Shown: positions 51,784 through 59,023 of the stretch, in pieces
Numbering within the stretch: position 1 is the first letter of the stretch
Layout of the letters: the number at the start of each line of letters is the position of its first letter
From: CALDTK01 sp963837005
GTDB taxonomy: Bacteria > Bacteroidota > Bacteroidia > Chitinophagales > Saprospiraceae
Assembly: GCA_963837005.1 (NCBI GenBank)
Contig: CAWIMC010000020.1
Span: 434,001 to 498,000, forward strand
DNA length: 64,000 nucleotides
Direction of reading: 5' to 3'
Position numbers and translations under genes: made by a program
The notes under the pieces: model-generated
The model's database searches: none
What the model saw: only the letters and a program-made list of their open reading frames with translations
Told to the model about the DNA's origin: nothing

Positions 51784-52320
51784 ATGGATATCTCGTCTCA
51801 AGACCTGCTTCAACAAGCGAGGGCACTGTCGAACAGTGGCGCAGGACGGCCAAAGCAAGCAGATTTACGTCGCGCAGTCTCGAATGGCTATTATGGTGTC
51901 TTTCATTCGCTTACAGACCTAAGTGCTAGGATTCTCATTTCTGGAGCAGGACGAAAGTCTACAAAAGACTACTTGAGAAGAGGGTTTGAGCACCGCACCA
52001 TGCGCAACGTCTGCGTTCGCTTCCTGACGCACGTCGACACACGAAATGCCCACCATCCTATCTTTACCAACTTGCAGATTCCGCTGAGCGAGATCTCCAA
52101 GGAAGTGGTCGCGATTGCTAGGGCCTTTGTCCACCTTCAAAGCGCTCGTCACTCTGCGGATTATGACCATAGCTTAATGCTCGATAAGCCCCAAGTTGAG
52201 AAGTTGATAGACCTCGCCCAGTCCACCCTCCTCGCCATCGCCGATCTCGACCGCACCGACGACGTCCACTATGCATTCCTCGTTGCCCTCTACGCTGAGC
52301 GCACGACCACCAACCGGTAG
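51784..52320 (+). CDS. HEPN-like domain protein
   Basis: A 178-residue helical protein. DLRRAVSNGYYGVFHSLTDLSARIL resembles helix 1-2 of HEPN proteins, and SARHSADYDH carries an Arg-His and ADYDH signature like the RxxxxH region and ADYD helix of HEPN ribonucleases or nucleotidyltransferase partners. It starts at the base after the upstream stop codon. A toxin-antitoxin or defence role is possible from the fold and the two-gene layout but is not shown. The lower GC and different codon use of this pair compared with its neighbours hint at horizontal transfer. Confidence 0.7.
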   Translation: MDISSQDLLQQARALSNSGAGRPKQADLRRAVSNGYYGVFHSLTDLSARILISGAGRKSTKDYLRRGFEHRTMRNVCVRFLTHVDTRNAHHPIFTNLQIPLSEISKEVVAIARAFVHLQSARHSADYDHSLMLDKPQVEKLIDLAQSTLLAIADLDRTDDVHYAFLVALYAERTTTNR

Positions 52321-52380
52321 CGCAGCCTGCGCTAATTCCGCCCCCCGCCAATCCCCAGATTCGCCCAACTTGTGCCGCGT

Positions 52381-55002
52381 ATGCGCACCACGATTACGCC
52401 CAGTATCCTATCCCTCCTCACGCTGTGTCTCGTTTTGGCGAAAGCCGCCTCCGCACAAGTCCCGACGCCCGAGGCCTTCCTCGAGGGCTACCGCCAAAAC
52501 TTTACCCCCCACCACCGACTCGTCGAGTACTACAAGGCCGTCGACGCCGCCTCCGACCGCGTGCAAATCGAACAGTACGGCCAGACCTACGAGGGCCGCC
52601 CCCTCATCGTCGCCTACGTCAGCGCCCCCGAAAACCTCGCCCGCCTCGAAGAACTCCGCCAGACCCACCTCCGCCAGACGGGCTTCACGAACGGTCAACC
52701 AAACAACCAACCCACCCCCCAACCAAACAACCAACCCACCCCCCAACCAAACAACCAACCCACCCCCCAACCAAACAACCAATCTCCGTCCCTTGCCGTC
52801 GTCTGGCTCTCCTTCAGCGTTCACGGCAACGAAGTGGCCGGCTCAGAAGCGAGCCCGCAGGTACTCTATGACCTCGCCACCGGCACCACCTCCTTGGCGG
52901 GCGGAATCCTCACCGGCGACAGCCTCACGCGCTACCTGCGCAACACGATCGTCATCCTCGACCCGAGCCTCAACCCCGACGGCTATACCCGCTATACCGA
53001 CGACGTGCGCCGCCGCCAGACCACCTTCCTCCAGCCCGACCGCAGCGCCTGGGAGCACGTCGAGGCCTGGCCCGGCGGCCGCACCAATCACTACCTCTTC
53101 GACCTCAACCGCGACTGGGCCTGGGCCACGCAACAGGAGACACAACAACGTCTCCGCCTCTACCAGCGCTGGCAGCCGCACGTCCACGCCGACCTCCACG
53201 AGATGGGCGCCGACGACACTTACTACTTCGCTCCGGCAGCGGAGCCGTTCCACAAGTACGTCTCCGACCATCAGCGGCGCTTTCAGACACAGATCGGGCG
53301 CAACCACGCACAAATTTTCGACGCCAACGGCTGGCTGTACTTCACCAAGGAGGTGTTCGATCTGCTGTACCCGAGCTACGGCGACACCTACCCGACCTTC
53401 AACGGGGCCATCGGGATGACCTACGAGCAGGCCGGCAGCGGCCGGGCAGGGCGGGCTTACCTGCGCGAAGAGGGCGACACCCTCACCATCGACGACCGCC
53501 TCACCCATCACCATGCCACGGCCCTGAGCACTATCGCCGTAGCCAGCCGCAACGCCGCTACCCTCACACGCGAGATCAGCGACTACCGCCGCAAGGCCGC
53601 CGACAGTCCAAAGGGCGGAGTAGAGGCCTACGTCTTTCCGGCCTCCGAAAACTCGCCCGCCCGCCTACAGAGCCTCGCCACGATCTTACAGCGACATGGC
53701 ATCGAAATCGGTAGCCCCGGGACCCGCAAGCTGAGCTACACCGGCCGCGGCTACGACGGGAAGTCCTACCGCGGAGACGGTGCCACGGGCGACCTCATCG
53801 TGTCGACGCGCCAGGTCCAGGGTACCCTCCTCCAAGTCTTGCTCGAGCCCGAAAACGAAGTGCCCGACAGCCTCACCTACGACATCACAGCCTGGAGCCT
53901 GCCGTCGGTGCTGGGACTCAAGGGCTACGCTGTGACGCAGGCCGTCGGTGGCCTCAGCCCCTACGCCACCGCCACCGCGAGTACGAGCGCTAAGGCGGCA
54001 CCGAGCTTCGGCTACGCCCTCCCGATTGATGGCTTTAGCGCCTGGACCACCCTCGCGCCATTGCTCCACGACGGACTTATCCTGCGCTACAGCCGTCTCG
54101 ACACCAAGAGCGGCACCGAGACGCTTGCCGCAGGTTCGGCCTTCGTGCTCGCCCGCGACCAGCGGCCTGGGATGTACGAGAGCGTGTACGCGCGTCTGCT
54201 GGGGATGGGGCTTTCGCCAAAACCTATTGCGAGCGGCTTCTCGGACGGTGGCTTCGATCTCGGGTCGGAGTCCGTGCGCCGCGTAGAGGCTCCGACGGTG
54301 GTCCTCGTGCAGGACGACGAACTCGACGTCAACGCCTTCGGACACGTGTGGCACCTGTTTGAGCAGCGACTCGAGTACCCTATCCGGCCCGTGCCTTGGA
54401 GCCGGATCGACGCCACCGCACTGTCGGATGTAGACGTGATGATCGTCACCGACGGCCTCGACCAACCCGACGAGCGCAAGGCCGAGATCATTGAGGCCTG
54501 GGTGCGAGCCGGCGGCCGACTCATTTTGATGGAGGGTGCGGCAGAGGCCTTCGCCGGGACGGACGCCTTCTCGCTCAAGATGAAGGAACGCGGTGCCCGC
54601 CTCGAGATCGCTGGCGAAGGTCCTGACCCCATGCAGCCCTACGCCGAGCGCGAACGTGCTGGCGCGAGCGATAACACCCCCGGCGCCCTCGTCACCGCCC
54701 AGGTCGACGTGACGCACCCCATTGGACTCGGCCTCCCGAAAGAGATGGCCATGGTACGCGTCGGCAACCGCTCGTGGGCCTACTTCGGGTCCGAGGGCCA
54801 CAACGTGATCGGCATTCGCGAGAAGCCACAGGTTCGTGGCTTCGTCGGTAGTGAGGTCCTCGGACAACTCGATGAGACTCTCGCCCTCGGCGTCCAGCCC
54901 ATGGGCCGCGGCGAGGTCGTCTACGCCGCCGACAACCTGGCCTACCGAGGCTTCTGGGAGTTGGGCATGCAGGTTTTGGCGAACGCCGTATTTTATAGGT
55001 AA
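52381..55002 (+). CDS. M14-family zinc carboxypeptidase, exported
   Basis: An 873-residue secreted peptidase: signal MRTTITPSILSLLTLCLVLAKAASAQ, then the M14 domain with zinc ligands His and Glu in SFSVHGNEVAGSE, ILDPSLNPDGYTRY, FDLNRDWAW and the third ligand region HADLHEMGAD. Downstream about 550 residues are typical of large Bacteroidota M14 proteins with a class I glutamine amidotransferase-like C-terminus (VDVMIVTDGLDQ, GGRLILMEGA). A 24-bp minisatellite encodes three QPNNQPTP repeats between the first strand and HGNE. Motifs: 52432-52446 (VLAKA in the signal peptide), 52486-52500 (GYRQN), 54209-54223 (GLSPKP) and 54973-54987 (VLANAV). Confidence 0.9.
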   Translation: MRTTITPSILSLLTLCLVLAKAASAQVPTPEAFLEGYRQNFTPHHRLVEYYKAVDAASDRVQIEQYGQTYEGRPLIVAYVSAPENLARLEELRQTHLRQTGFTNGQPNNQPTPQPNNQPTPQPNNQPTPQPNNQSPSLAVVWLSFSVHGNEVAGSEASPQVLYDLATGTTSLAGGILTGDSLTRYLRNTIVILDPSLNPDGYTRYTDDVRRRQTTFLQPDRSAWEHVEAWPGGRTNHYLFDLNRDWAWATQQETQQRLRLYQRWQPHVHADLHEMGADDTYYFAPAAEPFHKYVSDHQRRFQTQIGRNHAQIFDANGWLYFTKEVFDLLYPSYGDTYPTFNGAIGMTYEQAGSGRAGRAYLREEGDTLTIDDRLTHHHATALSTIAVASRNAATLTREISDYRRKAADSPKGGVEAYVFPASENSPARLQSLATILQRHGIEIGSPGTRKLSYTGRGYDGKSYRGDGATGDLIVSTRQVQGTLLQVLLEPENEVPDSLTYDITAWSLPSVLGLKGYAVTQAVGGLSPYATATASTSAKAAPSFGYALPIDGFSAWTTLAPLLHDGLILRYSRLDTKSGTETLAAGSAFVLARDQRPGMYESVYARLLGMGLSPKPIASGFSDGGFDLGSESVRRVEAPTVVLVQDDELDVNAFGHVWHLFEQRLEYPIRPVPWSRIDATALSDVDVMIVTDGLDQPDERKAEIIEAWVRAGGRLILMEGAAEAFAGTDAFSLKMKERGARLEIAGEGPDPMQPYAERERAGASDNTPGALVTAQVDVTHPIGLGLPKEMAMVRVGNRSWAYFGSEGHNVIGIREKPQVRGFVGSEVLGQLDETLALGVQPMGRGEVVYAADNLAYRGFWELGMQVLANAVFYR
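52696..52783 (+). repeat. 24-bp in-frame minisatellite in the M14 gene
   Basis: Three perfect 24-base units (52696-52767) plus a partial fourth encode QPNNQPTP repeats. The unit length is a multiple of three, so copy-number change would keep the frame. The CAACCAAACAACCAACC core resembles the TTGG microsatellite near lptB. Confidence 0.92.
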
Positions 55003-55125
55003 GACCTGCGGTACACGGCACATCTCTTTCTTCAAACGCATTTAACATTTCTACGACCCCAGGCCCCGAACCCGGTGGCGGAGATGTGGTTTGACTTGAT
55101 TCCCAAACCCAAATCACTCCTCCCC

Positions 55126-55779
55126 ATGAAACTACGTTTCACTTTCCTCGCCGCGCTCGCTATGACCGTCGCGGGCACCCAACTCGCCCAGGCCCAAATC
55201 GGCATCGGTATCCAAGGCGGCTACCTCAGTAGTAAGGCCCGCGTTGAAAACAACTCTGACGACTTCGACGAGGTCACCGACGCCGTAACTGGGTACACCA
55301 TCGGAATCCCGATTGAGATCTCCCTCGCTAAGGCTGTCGCCGTCCAGGCCGAGGTCAACTACCTCCGTCGGGGCTACACCCGGCAGGCACTCAATCCGAA
55401 CAACAACGGCATAGAGTTTTACAACAACGTGCTGGAGATTCCACTCCTTTTAAAAGTTGGCTACATCGGTGACAAGTTCAGCCTCGCTGGCGTCGCCGGT
55501 CCAGCGTTCAACTACACGACTAGTTCAAAGCTCGAAGGCTTGCCTACCGGTGACATCGACATCGATTTTGACAGCCCCGACTTCGACGACATAAACCGCA
55601 GCAACTTCTACGGTATCGTCGGTGCTCAGCTTGGGGTTCCCATAGGCATCGGCAAGTTCGTTGTCGACGGTCGCTACCGCTTCCAGCTCAACGACGAGAT
55701 CAATACCGAAAATCTTACTGTCAACGGTCGCGGTGTATCTGCTACGGCAGGTCTAATCTTCACGCTCGGCGACTACTAA
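55126..55779 (+). CDS. Outer-membrane beta-barrel protein (PorT-like family) A
   Basis: A 217-residue protein: signal MKLRFTFLAALAMTVAGTQLAQAQ, then IGIGIQGGYLSSKARVENNS and barrel strands (GYTIGIPIEISLAKAVAVQAEVNYLRRGYT, NVLEIPLLLKVGYIGDKFSLAGVAGPAFNYTTSS, GIVGAQLGVPIGIGKFVVDGRYRFQLND) with a final TAGLIFTLGDY. This is the outer-membrane beta-barrel (OMP_b-brl_2) pattern. ATG 55126 is chosen from the signal peptide. The next gene is a paralogue. It has no hairpin motif. Confidence 0.82.
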   Translation: MKLRFTFLAALAMTVAGTQLAQAQIGIGIQGGYLSSKARVENNSDDFDEVTDAVTGYTIGIPIEISLAKAVAVQAEVNYLRRGYTRQALNPNNNGIEFYNNVLEIPLLLKVGYIGDKFSLAGVAGPAFNYTTSSKLEGLPTGDIDIDFDSPDFDDINRSNFYGIVGAQLGVPIGIGKFVVDGRYRFQLNDEINTENLTVNGRGVSATAGLIFTLGDY

Positions 55780-55845
55780 GCACACGGTAACCCTCTCCGG
55801 GCCCGGCTTCGTACCTAGTGTGCGGGGCCGGGCTTTTGCGTGCGC

Positions 55846-55860
55846 GGCTTCCGCCAAAAC
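55846..55860 (-). repeat. Intergenic hairpin motif copy (GGAA loop) upstream of OMP gene
   Basis: GGCTTCCGCCAAAAC ends 28 bases before the ATG of the second barrel gene. Confidence 0.85.
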
Positions 55861-55888
55861 CTCCTCGCCTGCTCGCTATGCCTCCCCC

Positions 55889-56596
55889 ATGATCCGAAAT
55901 TTCCTTCTCGCCGCCTGTGCGGCTGTCACGACCTTCGGAACTGCGCAGGCGCAAGTGGGTATTGGCTTCCGAGCCGGACTTGCCATTTCTGGCGCAAGCG
56001 AAGCCCAGGTAGCCGAGCGCTCGTACGAGCCCTTCGAGGGCTTTAGCGTGCGTACTACGAACTCGTACAGTACCGGCTTTATCGTCGGCCTACCGGTAGA
56101 GTTGCAGGTCGGGCCATCGTTCGCGCTCCAGACCGAACTGAACCTCCTGCGACGGAGCTTCAAACAAGAACTGTTCACCATTGCTGATACCGATATACTG
56201 CCCGGTGTCAAGGTGAGCTACACGGCCCTCGACGTACCGGTCCTCGCCAAGTTCGGCAAGTTGAGCCGGGGGGTGACCGTGGCTGGCGTAATCGGGCCGT
56301 CGTTCCAGTACATCGTCGGTGCTCGCGAGCGCTTCGACGACGGTAGCTCGAAGATGAGCAACGAGCTCAAACTCGGCGAGCCAGAAGGCGAGCGCATCGA
56401 GCGTCTCGGCATCTTCGGTATCGCTGGCATCGAGGTAGGCCTCCCGCTGCCCTTTGCCTACGTCACCCTCGACGCCCGCTACCGCCAGCAACTCAACGAC
56501 ACGGATATCCGCACGGCCGTTGTAGAGCGCGGTCGGGTATTTTCACTGGCGGCTGGGTTACGTGTGCCGGTTGGCTTGCTGCGGCAGGTATTTTGA
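55889..56596 (+). CDS. Outer-membrane beta-barrel protein (PorT-like family) B
   Basis: A 235-residue paralogue of the preceding gene: signal MIRNFLLAACAAVTTFGTAQAQ, then VGIGFRAGLAISGASEAQ, strands GFIVGLPVELQVGPSFALQTELNLLRRSFKQELF, YTALDVPVLAKFGKLSRGVTVAGVIGPSFQYIVG, FGIAGIEVGLPLPFAYVTLDARYRQQLND and a last strand VFSLAAGLRVPVGLLRQVF. Shared landmarks with A (LRRxY/F, PxLLKxG/PVLAKFG, GPxFxY, RYRxQLND) show duplication. ATG 55889 is chosen over upstream 55820 because the signal peptide begins there. Confidence 0.82.
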   Translation: MIRNFLLAACAAVTTFGTAQAQVGIGFRAGLAISGASEAQVAERSYEPFEGFSVRTTNSYSTGFIVGLPVELQVGPSFALQTELNLLRRSFKQELFTIADTDILPGVKVSYTALDVPVLAKFGKLSRGVTVAGVIGPSFQYIVGARERFDDGSSKMSNELKLGEPEGERIERLGIFGIAGIEVGLPLPFAYVTLDARYRQQLNDTDIRTAVVERGRVFSLAAGLRVPVGLLRQVF

Positions 56597-56664
56597 GGAT
56601 CGGTGGTAGCCCCGCGCTTCTACGGTGGTGGGTTGCCCACAGGCGCACTACCTAGTCCTCCGCA

Positions 56665-57795
56665 ATGCTCACCCCCTACTTTATCTGCTGCCTCACCGTA
56701 GCCGCGGTCTATGCCCTCGACCGTTGGGAGCAGCGCCACCTACGGGCGGTTTTCGACTGGGTACCGGCCATCTTGCTGGCCTACGTGATTCCGGCGGCGG
56801 TGTCGGCACTGCTGGGGGAGGACTACTCCGCACACGCGATACACGGTCTGAGTCGCGGGTGGCTCATCCCCTTGGCCATCGTCACGGTAATGAGTTCCCT
56901 GTCGGTGCGTCAACTGCGGGCTGTCGGGTGGCGACCGATCGGACTTTTTGTGGCGGGTTCGGCGTGGATCGCGCTGTTCCCGGTGGCCCTTATCGTTGGA
57001 CTCGGCGAGACTTCACTGGTCGCAGACTTGCTCATCGAGCGAGGGTTCTGGCGGGGGATACCGCCGATTATTGGTAGCTGGATCGGAGGCAGCACCTCGC
57101 AACTCGTCCTCAAGGAGGCTGTGGGCTGCCCGGAAGAGATCTTCCTCACCGTGCTCGTCTTCGACAATTTGCTCGTCAATGTCTGGACGATCATCATGTT
57201 TCAGGCCATCAAGCGCAGCGACGGCGTCAACCGCTGGCTCGGTATCGCCAGTGCGGAGGCCCCCTCACGGATCGAGGAAGAGACAGGCCTCACACAAGCT
57301 CGGTGGCTCACGGCAGCGGCACTGCTGCTCAGCGTCGCGGTAACCTGGTGGCTGCTTGCGGACTTCGTGGCGCAAGTCTTGGTGCTGAGTGGGTTGGGCT
57401 TGGCCCTCGGCAACCTCGTGCCCCGCTGGGACGTGAGCTTCGCGTTACGCGCAGGCGGGGTGCTGATTCTCGCCGTGATGGCGGTGCTCGGGCTAAAGCT
57501 CAACTTCGGGCGCCTGACGTTCGAGGCAGGCTTTCTGGGCTTTCTCATCGTGTGGCTCGTGAGTCACTACGCCTTCCTGTTGCTCGTGGCGAAGGTGTTG
57601 CGGGTACACGCCGCCTGGGTGCCGATCGCGAGCATGGCCAACGTCGGCGGTATCGCCACGGCCCCGGCGGTGACGGCCGCCTACGAAAAGTCGTGGATGC
57701 CGCACGCGATCCTGCTGGCGATTTTGAGCATGGCGACGGGGACGGTGTGGGGGCTGCTGGCGATTGCGCTGCTACGGCCTTTCGTGGGGGGATGA
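56665..57795 (+). CDS. DUF819 family membrane protein
   Basis: A 376-residue integral membrane protein with about ten TM helices. Features include ERWEQ-like YALDRWEQRHLRAVFDWVPAILLAYVIPA, SWIGGSTSQLVLKEAVGCPEEIFLTVLVFDNLLVNVWTIIMF and the repeated half near the C-terminus (VPIASMANVGGIATAPAVTAAYEKSWMPHAILLAILSMATGTVWGLL), all characteristic of DUF819 (YjcL-like). The internal pseudo-repeat resembles secondary transporters; substrate is unknown. The next gene starts 30 bases after its stop. Confidence 0.88.
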   Translation: MLTPYFICCLTVAAVYALDRWEQRHLRAVFDWVPAILLAYVIPAAVSALLGEDYSAHAIHGLSRGWLIPLAIVTVMSSLSVRQLRAVGWRPIGLFVAGSAWIALFPVALIVGLGETSLVADLLIERGFWRGIPPIIGSWIGGSTSQLVLKEAVGCPEEIFLTVLVFDNLLVNVWTIIMFQAIKRSDGVNRWLGIASAEAPSRIEEETGLTQARWLTAAALLLSVAVTWWLLADFVAQVLVLSGLGLALGNLVPRWDVSFALRAGGVLILAVMAVLGLKLNFGRLTFEAGFLGFLIVWLVSHYAFLLLVAKVLRVHAAWVPIASMANVGGIATAPAVTAAYEKSWMPHAILLAILSMATGTVWGLLAIALLRPFVGG

Positions 57796-57825
57796 AGTCG
57801 GCACAGGCTTTGCGCCGCGGCGGGC

Positions 57826-58998
57826 ATGTCCTCTGTTTTGGCGAAAGCCCCCTCCTCCGGCAAACTAGCGCACATCGACTCCCTGCGGGGCGTGGCCATC
57901 CTACTGGTAATCCTCGTACACTGTGCGCAGGGCTACGGCTTAGTGGGCAATGCCTTCGACGCACTGGCTCGCTACGGGCAGATGGGCGTACAACTGTTTT
58001 TCGTGCTCTCGGCCTACACGCTGTGCCTCTCGGCAGACAAACGTGGCAAAGAAGCCCACCCCTTGTTGAAGTACGGCCTGCGTCGCTTTTTTCGGATTGC
58101 GCCGATGTACTACGTTGGGATCGCACTCTACGCAGCAGTCGCTTCGGTAGGCTGGTTTGCGGCCAATCCACACACGCCTACCGCGGAAAGCTACAGTTTG
58201 GGCAACGTGCTCGCCAACGTGTCATTCCTGCATGGCTTCTATGCGCCAGCCAACAACTCGATTGTCCCCGGGGGCTGGAGCATCGGTACGGAGGTGGCCT
58301 TTTACGCGGTGTTCCCGTTCCTTTTCGCTTTCGCCAAAACCTGTTTCGCGGAGACGGGGGCCGGCCGGGTCGTCTGGGTGATGATGGCAGTGAGCTTCTC
58401 GCAGATCGTGCTACTGTGCGGCTACCCGCTCGGCCTTGAAGTCCACAATGGCGGCTTTATGTACTTCAACTTGCTCACACAGGCCCCGGTGTTCTTTGTC
58501 GGGATGGCCTACTACTTCCACGAAACTCAGCGCGAGCGGGAGTACGCGGTTGGGTACAACCTGCTGGCCTTCACGACACTTACTGCCGTAGCCTTAGCGC
58601 TGTGGAGCGTATACCTCGGGCACCTCTACTCGGTCATCGCGATCGTATCGGCAGTCTCCTTCGTGCACCTTATCGAGGTGTTCCGGAAAGTGCCCTGGCT
58701 CAACGTGCGTGCCCTACAGCAGCTCGGACGAGTGAGCTACTCGGTCTACCTGCTACACTTCGTCGTCGTCTGGGGGCTACAGGTATCCATAGGCGCAACC
58801 TTGGCGGGCGTCCTCGGAGGCATTGGGAGTATCGCAGCGACGCTTGCGGTCGCCACGTTGATCTCGTATGCCTCCGCCCGAGTTTCGGAACTGCTCATCG
58901 AGAGGCCATGCGGGAAACTCGGCCGGCGCATCATCGCACGGGTCGATACCTGGCGCACGGCTGATGCGCAGGTCACCGTCGCACCAGTGGCGAGCTAG
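57826..58998 (+). CDS. Acyltransferase family 3 (OafA/YrhL-like)
   Basis: A 390-residue membrane acyltransferase with about ten TM helices: HIDSLRGVAILLVILVHCAQGYG (conserved R-G and catalytic His), FFVLSAYTLCLSADKRG, RRFFRIAPMYYVGIALY, GGWSIGTEVAFYAVFPFLFAF and YSVYLLHFVVVWGLQ. Family members O-acylate surface sugars such as O-antigen or peptidoglycan. The motif at 57835-57849 spans codons 4-8 (VLAKA), so the start codon lies only nine bases upstream of it. Another copy at 58326-58340 encodes AFAKTC. Confidence 0.9.
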   Translation: MSSVLAKAPSSGKLAHIDSLRGVAILLVILVHCAQGYGLVGNAFDALARYGQMGVQLFFVLSAYTLCLSADKRGKEAHPLLKYGLRRFFRIAPMYYVGIALYAAVASVGWFAANPHTPTAESYSLGNVLANVSFLHGFYAPANNSIVPGGWSIGTEVAFYAVFPFLFAFAKTCFAETGAGRVVWVMMAVSFSQIVLLCGYPLGLEVHNGGFMYFNLLTQAPVFFVGMAYYFHETQREREYAVGYNLLAFTTLTAVALALWSVYLGHLYSVIAIVSAVSFVHLIEVFRKVPWLNVRALQQLGRVSYSVYLLHFVVVWGLQVSIGATLAGVLGGIGSIAATLAVATLISYASARVSELLIERPCGKLGRRIIARVDTWRTADAQVTVAPVAS

Positions 58999-59023
58999 TC
59001 CTGCAGGCTGCCCACACTTCACC

